Source: CAKRJP01 sp963589425 (GTDB lineage Bacteria > Bacillota > Clostridia > Lachnospirales > Lachnospiraceae). From it: a stretch of 10,428 nucleotides of DNA. This document shows, piece by piece, positions 1-5,391 of the stretch; position 1 is the stretch's first letter, and each line of letters begins with the position of its first letter. The DNA lies in the NCBI GenBank assembly GCA_963589425.1, contig CAVAKZ010000096.1:1-10428 (forward strand). Direction: 5' to 3'. Made by a program: the position numbers and the translations under genes. The notes beneath the pieces are model-generated. The model was not told where the DNA came from. It saw nothing but the letters and a program-made list of their open reading frames with translations, and did not search any database.

Positions 1-548
1 TCCTGCCCCATAATTTTTACAAATCTGAACATTCCATCAAAATTATCTTCCTGCGGTATATCAGGCATTTGTTCCATATCCGGATCGTTAGGATCCAGAT
101 GAAATTTATTAAAAAACTCAACAGCTTGAAACCCACATTTATTTATATAAAAATGAATGTTTCTCTGCTCAAAATATGGCGTATATGTTTCCCATTTTTT
201 TACTTTTGGATACATTTCTTCAATGGCACACCATGCAGCATACCCAATTCCTTTTGTGTGGCAGTCAGGTCTTACAAAAAGCAGCTCAAGCTCTCCATTT
301 TCTCCATCGACTTTAACTACAAGCCCGCCAACTTTTTTCCCATCGTACATAATTCTATACGCAGTTCCGCTATCAATAGACTGCTCTATAGTTTCTTTTG
401 AAATAATCTCTCCGTCCTCTTCAAAATGATTATCTCTAAGTCCAAATTCCTCCATAGCTCCATAATTAAATGCATCCTGGTTATCTCTGATAAACTGCTC
501 TCTGTCATCTTCTAAAAGTGGCTCAAGCCAGACAAATTCATTATTCAT
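1..548 (-). CDS. GNAT-family N-acetyltransferase, 3' end cut by window edge
   Basis: The frame starts at an ATG with GGAGG (557-561) eight bases upstream and stays open for 182 codons to the left edge, so only the last few residues and the stop are missing. By family it should move an acetyl group from acetyl-CoA to an amine; the substrate is unknown. The acetyl-CoA loop is visible as HTKGIG (residues 97-102), after a strand ending LELLFVRP, and the late GNAT segment NIHFYINKCGF lies at 130-140. The usual Arg or Gln that opens the R/Q-x-x-G-x-G/A motif is His here. The gene follows a promoter, structured leader and terminator hairpin, suggesting control by transcription attenuation. It lies outside the integrase and is probably chromosomal. 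The fold is secure from the motifs; the function is not. Confidence 0.88.
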   Translation of the reverse strand, partial: MNNEFVWLEPLLEDDREQFIRDNQDAFNYGAMEEFGLRDNHFEEDGEIISKETIEQSIDSGTAYRIMYDGKKVGGLVVKVDGENGELELLFVRPDCHTKGIGYAAWCAIEEMYPKVKKWETYTPYFEQRNIHFYINKCGFQAVEFFNKFHLDPNDPDMEQMPDIPQEDNFDGMFRFVKIMGQ

Positions 549-575
549 TTATTCTTCCTCCATTATCATAAATTT

Positions 576-621
576 AAAAAGAGCCCAGTTATGACATGAT
601 AAACACATCATAACCGAGCTC
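576..621 (-). terminator. Terminator hairpin just ahead of the GNAT ribosome site
   Basis: Arms 581-594 and 608-621 pair over 14 positions, with one G-U-type and one A-C mismatch position, around a 13-base loop. On the minus strand they are followed by five T (580-576). The T-run ends about 15 bases before the GGAGG of the acetyltransferase. A terminator between a promoter and its gene implies conditional read-through. Confidence 0.7.
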
Positions 622-630
622 ACTCGACAT
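589..630 (-). CDS. Possible 13-residue leader peptide inside the attenuator
   Basis: A short frame (MSSELGYDVFIMS, then TAA) begins just before the 5' arm of the terminator hairpin and ends inside its 3' arm. A translating ribosome would therefore melt or block the hairpin, which is the geometry of ribosome-mediated attenuation ahead of resistance-type genes. The ribosome site is weak (only GGA in TTGGATAAG), and a different short frame (MIIGGQYAVA) starts at 706 almost at the transcript start. Either, both or neither may be translated. Confidence 0.25.
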   Translation of the reverse strand: MSSELGYDVFIMS

Positions 631-714
631 CTTATCCAACAGGCGGCCTGCAAGGCTTATACCTTACTATCCCCTACGCTACGGCGTACTGTCCTCCGAT
701 GATCATTTTTTAAT

Positions 715-743
715 ATCATACCATGAAACAGTCTTTTCTACAA
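715..743 (-). promoter_or_regulatory. Promoter for the GNAT leader transcript
   Basis: On the minus strand a -35 TTGTAG (743-738) is followed after 17 bases by a -10 TATGAT (720-715). Transcription would start near 708, giving about 160 bases of leader before the acetyltransferase ATG. No experimental support is available; the call rests on the hexamers, the spacing and the position. Confidence 0.55.
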
Positions 744-800
744 TAAATATAACAGACCATATAAAGGTATTCTATACTTTATTATATGCATTGCCATTGA

Positions 801-828
801 AAAAAGAGCCCGACGCATCAAGCTCTTT
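801..828 (-). terminator. Rho-independent terminator after the integrase operon
   Basis: Minus-strand stem AAAGAGCTTGA / TCGGGCTCTTT has 11 pairs, two of them G-U, closed by a TGCG (UNCG-type) loop and leading into a T-run. It is the first clear terminator downstream of the integrase stop, about 130 bases away, and also ends the short transcript promoted at 870-898. Confidence 0.75.
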
Positions 829-854
829 CTAGGTGTTGTCCGAAGACGTCCACC
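801..854 (-). ncRNA. Candidate small RNA: UUCG hairpin followed by a terminator
   Basis: Read on the minus strand, 854-832 forms GGUG...GUC-UUCG-GAC...CACC: a C(UUCG)G tetraloop, a small internal loop, then a four-pair stem. It is followed by the terminator at 827-804. With the promoter at 870-898 this is a self-contained RNA unit of about 60 bases. It could instead be a leader left from a gene separated by the element's insertion. I do not recognise an RNA family. Confidence 0.35.
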
Positions 855-869
855 GCAATTCATAGACAT

Positions 870-898
870 AATATACTATATAACCAAAATTTGTGCAA
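870..898 (-). promoter_or_regulatory. Promoter of a very short transcript downstream of int
   Basis: On the minus strand TTGCAC (898-893) and TATATT (875-870) are separated by 17 bases, close to consensus. The start would be near 863. The resulting RNA meets a strong terminator at 801-828 and would be only about 60 bases long. A frame starting with ATG at 869 or 863 stays open through the terminator, but it has no ribosome site. Confidence 0.5.
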
Positions 899-923
899 GT
901 TGTACTATCAAATTAACTGCATA

Positions 924-948
924 TTTGTGTCACCAGTGGTGTCACAAA
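924..948 (-). repeat. 25-base imperfect palindrome beside the integrase stop
   Basis: TTTGTG-T-CACCA-G-TGGTG-T-CACAAA is symmetric apart from one T/T position in each half and the central base. GTGTCAC also occurs as a direct repeat 12 bases apart (927-933 and 939-945). It is ten bases past the integrase stop and has no T-run on either side, so a terminator is unlikely. An integrase or excisionase binding site near the attachment site is a reasonable inference. Confidence 0.5.
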
Positions 949-957
949 ATCCACTTA

Positions 958-2352
958 TTATACTTTCATTGTCTTTGCCAGTGATGTAAGCAACGCTGCC
1001 ATCTCCGGATTCCCCAACACTTTCATCAACAGTTCCGCATCCACTCCATCCGGAACCGTGATCGTACTGTTGCCTTCATTCTGATTTTTCATCTGCGGAT
1101 TGAGATTTTCCTTATTATAAAAGGCACTCTCCATAAGCTCCGCATTCTTTCTTCGGTCTTCGTCAAGGATATGTCCATACACTTCCGTTACCATGTCAGC
1201 CTGAGCATGACCGGAATCTCCCTGGACTGCTTTAATATCTCCACCACTGAGTTTCAGCTTGTAGGTGACACTGGTATGACGTAGGCTGTGAAATACTACA
1301 TCCGGCAGCCCCAGTTTATCTATAATCTTCTGCATTTTTGTTCTCAGATAGCTGCCTCCTATAGGAAGACCAAATGTTGTCGCCATGACCAGATTATAAT
1401 TCTGATACTCACTCCCCAGTGCTTCGATGATTTCTTCCTGATCCTTTTTCAGTTCGATCAGGTATTGTGCCACAGACTTTGGAATGAATACTTTTCGCTT
1501 ACTGCTATCCGTCTTCGGTGATTTTAATACCCTGACCGTTTTATTATTTTTCTTCTGGCTTGGAAATATCAGTATGATATCCTTGGAATTCAGCTCTTCC
1601 ACTGCCTGTTTCGATACACGCTCTACTTCCTTATTGATATAAACATATGCCCGGTTGGCAGCAATCGCCTCATCTGAAATATCCATTGCATCCCAGGTCA
1701 GCCCCAGCACTTCCCCAATCCTGAGTGTTGCCGTAAATGCAAGGTGAAATGCTATTTTGAGCATTTTGTTATCACAGGCTTCCAATGCCTGCATAAGCAT
1801 CTCTGCTGTCCAAATCTCACGCTCCTGCTTCTTTGCTTTTGGAACGGTTGCATCCACAGCTGGGTTCTTTTCCATCATATCCCACTTTACTGCCTGACGG
1901 AAACAGCTTCTTAACACCTTATGTATCTCATTTACTGTACTTTCCGTGATTGTTCCTGTCCCATCCGGATTCTTCGTACTCTTTACCGCCGGCATTTTGA
2001 GAAGATCCTTATAATACTTTTCCATAAAGTGCGTATTGATGATCGTTAGTTTGGTATCTCCGATTGTAGGAAGAATGTAATTATTTATAAGGGCAATATT
2101 ACCGGAGTAAGTAGCAACACCCCATTTGTCATGTCCATATATCTGCACATACTCTTCAATCAATTCTTTTACGGTAGTACACTGTGGGACTTCAAATTTT
2201 CCGATAGACTGCTTATACTCGATTTCCTTTTTTCGCTTTTCCGCCTCTTTCTGCGTGGCAAAGGTTTCAGATGTTGTATGTTCTTCCCCATTATCATCCA
2301 GAATTTTATATACCACGGAATATGTCTTTCCCCGATGCCTGATAAATGCCAT
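958..2352 (-). CDS. int: Tyrosine recombinase (integrase) of the mobile element
   Basis: 464 residues, the usual length for ICE/IME integrases of Bacillota; it should integrate and excise the element by cutting and rejoining DNA through a phosphotyrosine. Order: an AP2-like arm-binding domain (about 1-50), a SAM-like core-binding domain (about 58-160), and the catalytic domain (about 175-405). Catalytic residues are in place: Arg211 in TLRIGE, a Lys in SPKTDSSK (277-285), His355-x-x-Arg358 in HSLRHT, His382 in GHAQADM, and Tyr392 in VTEVYGH. About 55 extra residues follow the active Tyr. The ATG lies one base after the stop of the upstream gene (TGACATG), with AAGGGG nine bases upstream, so translation is probably coupled. 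All motifs are intact, so it is likely active. Confidence 0.97.
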   Translation of the reverse strand: MAFIRHRGKTYSVVYKILDDNGEEHTTSETFATQKEAEKRKKEIEYKQSIGKFEVPQCTTVKELIEEYVQIYGHDKWGVATYSGNIALINNYILPTIGDTKLTIINTHFMEKYYKDLLKMPAVKSTKNPDGTGTITESTVNEIHKVLRSCFRQAVKWDMMEKNPAVDATVPKAKKQEREIWTAEMLMQALEACDNKMLKIAFHLAFTATLRIGEVLGLTWDAMDISDEAIAANRAYVYINKEVERVSKQAVEELNSKDIILIFPSQKKNNKTVRVLKSPKTDSSKRKVFIPKSVAQYLIELKKDQEEIIEALGSEYQNYNLVMATTFGLPIGGSYLRTKMQKIIDKLGLPDVVFHSLRHTSVTYKLKLSGGDIKAVQGDSGHAQADMVTEVYGHILDEDRRKNAELMESAFYNKENLNPQMKNQNEGNSTITVPDGVDAELLMKVLGNPEMAALLTSLAKTMKV

Positions 2353-2353
2353 G

Positions 2354-3262
2354 TCACATCACCCCTTCCCTGTTTTCATTTAGCCAGTTCAAAAACTGCT
2401 GCCTGTGAACTCTCAGAACCTTTCCGGCTCCGATACACAGGAATTCTCCGGACTGCATCCATTTGGTAACTGTCGATACATTCACGCCTGCCAGTTCCGC
2501 TGCATCCTGTCTGGATATATATTCTTTTATCTCCAAGGATAATTCATCTTTTTCCTGTGACATCGGGGTTTCTTTCTGTTTATCCCCATCATCCATGATG
2601 TGATACACATTCTGACCATTAAGGAATAATTGAAAACTCTTTCTGGTGATCCACCTTTTATTATTGCAGATAGTAGAATCCAGAAGTCTTCCAATCTCTT
2701 CGCTTCTTGCGATTTTTGCCAGTTTTTCCCGTGAAATCCCAAGCAGATCCGCCGCATCCTGCAAACAGATGTAATCTTTCTCCAGCTCCTCTGCTGTTGG
2801 AATATGTGTGACCTTGCGGTATACATCCTGATCTGTATACCATTTTTCAAATATATCAACAGGAATACGTCTCACAAAATCCACTGTAATATACTCCAGC
2901 TTTTCATTTTTCCAGATATCGTACAGGTCACAGTCATGTATTCCCAGAATATTTGCAGCTTCCTTAAATGAATAAGATTTCTCCCTTAACTCTTTTCCCG
3001 GTTTCTCGCCGCCTGCTTTTTTATACTTCACCTGATTGGCATACCATTTTTCAAAACTTTCAAGGTCAATTCTCATCATTCCTCCGATTATCTCTGTTTT
3101 GAAAAATTTTCTGTGAACCAGCCAGTAACTCTCTGTCTTCTTTAATCCAAGCAGTTTCCGCATCTCCGGCACTGACATGGTGCGACGAAGGACCTGTTCC
3201 TGCTCAGTCTGATGCTGTTCGATCTGCGTCCTAATTTTCTGTATATCATTTATAGCATCCAT
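2354..3262 (-). CDS. Protein with four tandem excisionase/MerR-type helix-turn-helix units
   Basis: Each of four segments has the layout 'EAA..LGI....+..W...G/..I....+..I....F..W' of excisionase-family HTH domains: about 28-83 (SVPEMRKLLGL, FEKWY), 98-152 (SFKEAANILGI, IFEKWY), 165-223 (CLQDAADLLGIS, FQLFL) and 248-300 (SRQDAAELAGV, FLNWL), numbered from the earlier ATG at 3268. I prefer the ATG at 3262 (302 residues): GGAGG is seven bases from it but only one base from the earlier ATG. It sits between the single-domain excisionase-like gene and int, one base from int's start. By inference it binds several sites at the element's end and helps set recombination direction or control int. No enzymatic domain is seen. 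It could also be a plain repressor. Confidence 0.85.
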   Translation of the reverse strand: MDAINDIQKIRTQIEQHQTEQEQVLRRTMSVPEMRKLLGLKKTESYWLVHRKFFKTEIIGGMMRIDLESFEKWYANQVKYKKAGGEKPGKELREKSYSFKEAANILGIHDCDLYDIWKNEKLEYITVDFVRRIPVDIFEKWYTDQDVYRKVTHIPTAEELEKDYICLQDAADLLGISREKLAKIARSEEIGRLLDSTICNNKRWITRKSFQLFLNGQNVYHIMDDGDKQKETPMSQEKDELSLEIKEYISRQDAAELAGVNVSTVTKWMQSGEFLCIGAGKVLRVHRQQFLNWLNENREGVM

Positions 3263-3294
3263 CCGCATACCTCCTTCCGCTCACAATATAACAC
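3250..3294 (-). CDS. Possible 14-codon GTG frame overlapping the next gene's start
   Basis: A very good AGGAGG (3306-3301) lies six bases before a GTG that opens a 14-codon frame (reading VLYCERKEVCGWML) ending TAA. The frame runs across the ribosome site and start of the four-HTH gene in another phase. If translated, it could couple or dampen translation of that gene. It may equally be chance: nothing but the spacing supports it. Confidence 0.2.
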   Translation of the reverse strand: MLYCERKEVCGWML

Positions 3295-3323
3295 GCAAGT
3301 CCTCCTATCATTTAGAAGGTAAA

Positions 3324-3521
3324 TTACATTTTTTCAGTTTTCTGATCCAGCCATTCATCAAAGCTCTTCTTGGAAATACGATACTTTGTCCCAATCTGGA
3401 TCCAGCGGAATTCGTTCTTTTTCAATAATTCATATACTGTCGGCCTGCTGATACCTAAGATCTCCTGCAATTCTTTTACGGTATAGCAGCGCTTTTCCTG
3501 GGTAGATACGATATTTTCCAT
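3324..3521 (-). CDS. Excisionase-family HTH DNA-binding protein
   Basis: 65 residues, nearly all one winged helix-turn-helix of the excisionase type: YTVKELQEILGISRPTVYEL (about 13-32) is the HTH, followed by the wing strand WIQIGTKYRISKKSF and the closing helix FDEWLDQ. Small proteins of this kind bend attachment-site DNA and bias an integrase toward excision. Its start overlaps the upstream stop by one base (TAATG), and GGGAGG lies nine bases before the ATG. It sits two genes from int and is the best candidate for the element's directionality factor, though the four-HTH protein could share or hold that role. Confidence 0.85.
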   Translation of the reverse strand: MENIVSTQEKRCYTVKELQEILGISRPTVYELLKKNEFRWIQIGTKYRISKKSFDEWLDQKTEKM

Positions 3522-4087
3522 TATGCGATACCTCCCATTCTTCCATCCATAAATCCAATGACCTGTTTCTTCACTCTGGAACGGATCTTATGGATCTTCT
3601 GCTGTGCGGATTCATAAGTGATTCCCTGCTCCTCTGCAATATCAACCAGGTTCTTCTCACCACAGAGATATTTTTCAAAAGTCTCTTTCTCTGTACCAAG
3701 AATACATAACTGACGTCTGAAAAGCTCATAGTCTTTTCTCATATCTCTTAGTAAATACGCATCACGCATATATTCATCTGCCCGGTCCACACCATCCATC
3801 ACGTCACCGGAAAAATCACAGTTGATCAGTGCCTCTCTGGTCAGCACATTTCTGATTGCCTTTTTAGCAGTGGGATCACTTGTCATGCCTCCTGTCTGCA
3901 CCCTGACACCAAGGTCGCCGATATCCTGACGGCTGTTGCTTTCCTTTTCACACTCAATCATGTACCGAAGACCTTCTGTATATCCGTCCACGATCCCCAT
4001 AAAATCCGTATAATGTCTGATAATGATGTCCACTCTTTTTGCTGACGTTGCATTCACATATATTTTGATCAGGTTCTTTTCTGCCAT
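3521..4087 (-). CDS. Sigma-region-4-like regulator (ArpU/RinA-type)
   Basis: 188 residues. The C-terminal part (about 130-178) has a sigma-70 region-4-like helix-turn-helix: ETFEKYLCGEKNLVDIAEEQGITYESAQQKIHKI, split here only by reading, with basic residues after it (RSRVKK). The middle holds GGMTSDPTAKKAI (67-79), a stretch familiar from phage-type regulators of the RinA/ArpU/DUF1492 kind. The N-terminal region is not recognised. It probably activates transcription of mobile-element genes, much as the sigma-like ORF near xis does in Tn916-type elements. AGGAGG lies nine bases before the ATG, and the gene overlaps the excisionase-like gene, so both share a transcript that probably starts at the promoter at 4156-4185. 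Confidence 0.75.
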   Translation of the reverse strand: MAEKNLIKIYVNATSAKRVDIIIRHYTDFMGIVDGYTEGLRYMIECEKESNSRQDIGDLGVRVQTGGMTSDPTAKKAIRNVLTREALINCDFSGDVMDGVDRADEYMRDAYLLRDMRKDYELFRRQLCILGTEKETFEKYLCGEKNLVDIAEEQGITYESAQQKIHKIRSRVKKQVIGFMDGRMGGIA

Positions 4088-4155
4088 CTATAATCTCCTC
4101 CTGTTTCTCGTAAATCGCTTTCGTTTACTCTTCTTTACAGGAATTATTGTAGATA

Positions 4156-4199
4156 AACATAGAGTAAAAATCGTTCCCCAAACAATAGACAAAAGTCTA
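4156..4199 (-). promoter_or_regulatory. Promoter and palindromic operator ahead of the regulator-xis-int genes
   Basis: Minus-strand TTGTTT (4185-4180) and TATGTT (4161-4156) lie 18 bases apart. A perfect palindrome TAGAC-AAAA-GTCTA (4186-4199) touches the upstream edge of the -35. Repressor binding there, perhaps by the adjacent XRE protein, would control the downstream set. The palindrome is plain; the promoter hexamers are moderate and the link to a regulator is inference. Confidence 0.45.
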
Positions 4200-4213
4200 C
4201 TCAGAATATACTT

Positions 4214-4540
4214 CTATGCCAGAAGTGCCAAAGCCTGCAGCTGTCTTAATGCTATTTCCTTCACCTGATCATTTTTCAATTCGCCCAGTATTTCAATGAT
4301 TCTGGCATCCACATCACCTTCCTGTTTTCCCTCCAACAGATAAGAGCCTGTACATCCCAGTGCTCTTGCAATCTCCAGTACGATACTGCTCTTTATATCA
4401 ATTCGATCATTCTCATATGCTGATATCGTAGCCTTTTTTGTACAAAGAAGTTCCGCAAGCTGCTCCTGTGACATCCCTGCTGCCTTTCTCATTTCTCTGA
4501 TCCTTGTTCCCATAGCGCTTTTTACTTCTGTCTTTTCCAT
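4214..4540 (-). CDS. XRE-family helix-turn-helix repressor
   Basis: 108 residues from the ATG at 4540, chosen because GGAG stands six bases upstream; an in-frame ATG 22 codons earlier would add an unlikely tail encoded inside the neighbouring inverted repeat. Lambda-repressor-type HTH: IREMRKAAGMSQEQLAELL, then TKKATISAYENDR and the helix VLEIARALGC (about residues 13-68). The C-terminal part (ARIIEILGELKNDQVKEIALRQLQALALLA) is helical and probably dimerizes. No cleavage or metal domain is present. It lies just upstream of the promoter/operator at 4156-4199 and is a natural candidate to act there. An immunity-type repressor or antitoxin-like regulator are alternatives; no toxin partner is visible. 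Confidence 0.85.
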   Translation of the reverse strand: MEKTEVKSAMGTRIREMRKAAGMSQEQLAELLCTKKATISAYENDRIDIKSSIVLEIARALGCTGSYLLEGKQEGDVDARIIEILGELKNDQVKEIALRQLQALALLA

Positions 4541-4585
4541 CTTTCTCTCCATTTCCGGAGCAAAAACGGAAACAGACGCAGAAAA

Positions 4586-4655
4586 AGCCGACAAAACGGT
4601 TGTCAATAAGACCGGTGGTAATATGCCACCTGGCGTTATTTCCGTTTTGTCGGCT
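4586..4655 (-). repeat. 70-base inverted repeat with 14-base perfect arms
   Basis: AGCCGACAAAACGG (4586-4599) is exactly reverse-complemented at 4642-4655. Inside, AATAA/TTATT and GGTGG/CCACC (4616-4620 and 4626-4630) also pair, giving one long interrupted stem with a seven-base tip. On the minus strand the outer stem runs into TTTT, so it could terminate the zinc-ribbon transcript. Its size exceeds an ordinary terminator, and a single-strand replication origin or protein-binding cruciform is also possible. Confidence 0.7.
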
Positions 4656-4684
4656 CCTAATAGTTCTATGCTAATTCCAGCTCG

Positions 4685-4744
4685 TTACAAACTCTTGATA
4701 TCCAGTGCCGTCTCTGATGGTTCCTGCCAAATCTGACGGTTCAT
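4685..4744 (-). CDS. Possible 19-residue peptide gene
   Basis: An ATG at 4744 opens MNRQIWQEPSETALDIKSL and ends TAA, between the zinc-ribbon gene and the large inverted repeat. The ribosome site is weak (GAG seven bases upstream). Nothing but an open frame with ordinary composition supports it; it may be chance or a degraded leader. Confidence 0.15.
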   Translation of the reverse strand: MNRQIWQEPSETALDIKSL

Positions 4745-4769
4745 CTGCTATCTCAGTTATTCAGTTTTC

Positions 4770-5036
4770 TTAATAGTTTGCAGCTCTTTTCAGTTGATCT
4801 GTTTTCTGCGGATCCTTTTTCTTCTGGACACTGATTCTTACCTGACCGGCTCTCTCATTTTTCCCCGTGGTTCTCCTGTTTTCCAGAACCATAACTCTCT
4901 CTTCGTCCACAATGACAACAATCTCCCTGTTGCACTTTCCGCAAGTTATATCTATACTGCACTGTCCCTGACATTTCATCAGGTGCCTGCCACATACCGG
5001 GCAGCTTACATATCGTTTGTCTTTTCTCTCTATCAT
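4770..5036 (-). CDS. Small zinc-ribbon protein (Com-like)
   Basis: 88 residues from the ATG at 5036, nine bases after GGAGG; a TTG three bases earlier is also possible. Two cysteine pairs form a likely zinc ribbon: CPVCGRHLMKC near the N-terminus and, after QGQCSIDI, a second CxxC in TCGKCNREI. Small phage and plasmid proteins of this shape, such as the Mu Com family, bind nucleic acid, but the role here is unknown. The second half is basic and looks disordered (ENRRTTGKNER, QKKKDPQKTDQ). It is transcribed divergently from the S24 repressor, with a leader of nearly 200 bases if the promoter at 5235-5263 is used, so it is probably under that repressor. Confidence 0.7.
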   Translation of the reverse strand: MIERKDKRYVSCPVCGRHLMKCQGQCSIDITCGKCNREIVVIVDEERVMVLENRRTTGKNERAGQVRISVQKKKDPQKTDQLKRAANY

Positions 5037-5234
5037 CAATAAAATCCTCCTGGTTTAGTTGTACCATTCAACGGATAAGGGAAATGAAAACCATTGATGA
5101 TTATGTTATAAGGACAAATGAGTTCCGATGTGCCGAAGTCCGCACCATTTATCCCCTGTACTTCTCGCTGATCTTTTGCTGTAACTAACTCCTTCTACCT
5201 TCCTTCCATTATTTACCTTTTGTCTACAAGTGAT

Positions 5235-5263
5235 AATATAGCTCTAATCATATTGAGATTCAA
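5235..5263 (-). promoter_or_regulatory. Leftward promoter for the zinc-ribbon gene
   Basis: Minus-strand TTGAAT (5263-5258) and TATATT (5240-5235) with a 17-base spacer. The spacer contains the CTCAATAT repeat unit shared with the other operator copies, so a bound repressor would block polymerase here. Confidence 0.6.
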
Positions 5264-5341
5264 GTGAATTTCATTTCACTATATCAATATAATTGAGATG
5301 TTTCTTGAATTTTGCCATATATCATGATATAGTTGGGATGT
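5243..5341. repeat. Three operator-like repeats at about 40-base spacing, plus a central palindrome
   Basis: Copies end in TTGAGAT, TTGAGATG and TTGGGATG at about 5258, 5300 and 5340. The two right copies share TATATCA..ATATA.TTG.GATG (5280-5301 and 5318-5341); the left copy (5243-5259) is shorter. A separate palindrome AGTGAA-N6-TTCACT lies at 5263-5280, between the first two. One copy sits on each promoter, the layout of a lambda-like switch controlled by the adjacent repressor. Confidence 0.55.
5305..5333 (+). promoter_or_regulatory. Rightward promoter for the S24 repressor
   Basis: TTGAAT (5305-5310) and TATAGT (5328-5333), 17 bases apart, with transcription starting near 5340. The perfect 14-base palindrome TATATCATGATATA (5318-5331) covers the spacer and part of the -10, the expected place for self-repression. 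Confidence 0.65.
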
Positions 5342-5391
5342 GCATATAGGATGAGATGACACTTATCACAGTTTTAGAAAGGCGATTCGCT

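Larger units (their letters stand above)
5037..5391. other. Divergent control region between the zinc-ribbon and S24 repressor genes
   Basis: About 355 bases with no clear gene. The right half holds two back-to-back promoters and repeated operator-like sequences, listed separately. The left half (about 5051-5228) would be the untranslated leader of the zinc-ribbon mRNA. On the plus strand it contains a 34-codon open frame (ATG 5084, stop 5188, beginning MKTIDDYVIRTNEFRC) with GGA eight bases upstream; it has no clear promoter of its own and may be spurious. Confidence 0.6.

Noticed and set aside
69..429. Plus-strand open frames over the left edge
   Set aside because: They mirror the GNAT gene on the other strand, lack ribosome sites and have no recognisable domains.
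581..720. Leader upstream of GNAT as 6S RNA, SRP RNA or a known riboswitch
   Set aside because: Length, closing stem and signature loops of those families are not visible; promoter plus terminator next to a ribosome site fits an attenuator better.
4541..4606. Longer start for the XRE gene at 4606
   Set aside because: The extra 22 codons overlap the inverted repeat and lack a ribosome site; GGAG precedes the ATG at 4540.
4214..5036. Toxin-antitoxin pair made of the XRE and zinc-ribbon genes
   Set aside because: They are separated by over 200 bases and a large hairpin, and neither shows a toxin fold.
5243..5341. CRISPR-like reading of the spaced repeats
   Set aside because: Only three diverged short copies sit on promoters; no constant repeat or spacer pattern and no cas genes.
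5356..5391. Longer start for the S24 repressor at 5356
   Set aside because: It is close to the predicted transcript start and has a poor ribosome site, whereas AAAGG precedes the ATG at 5392.
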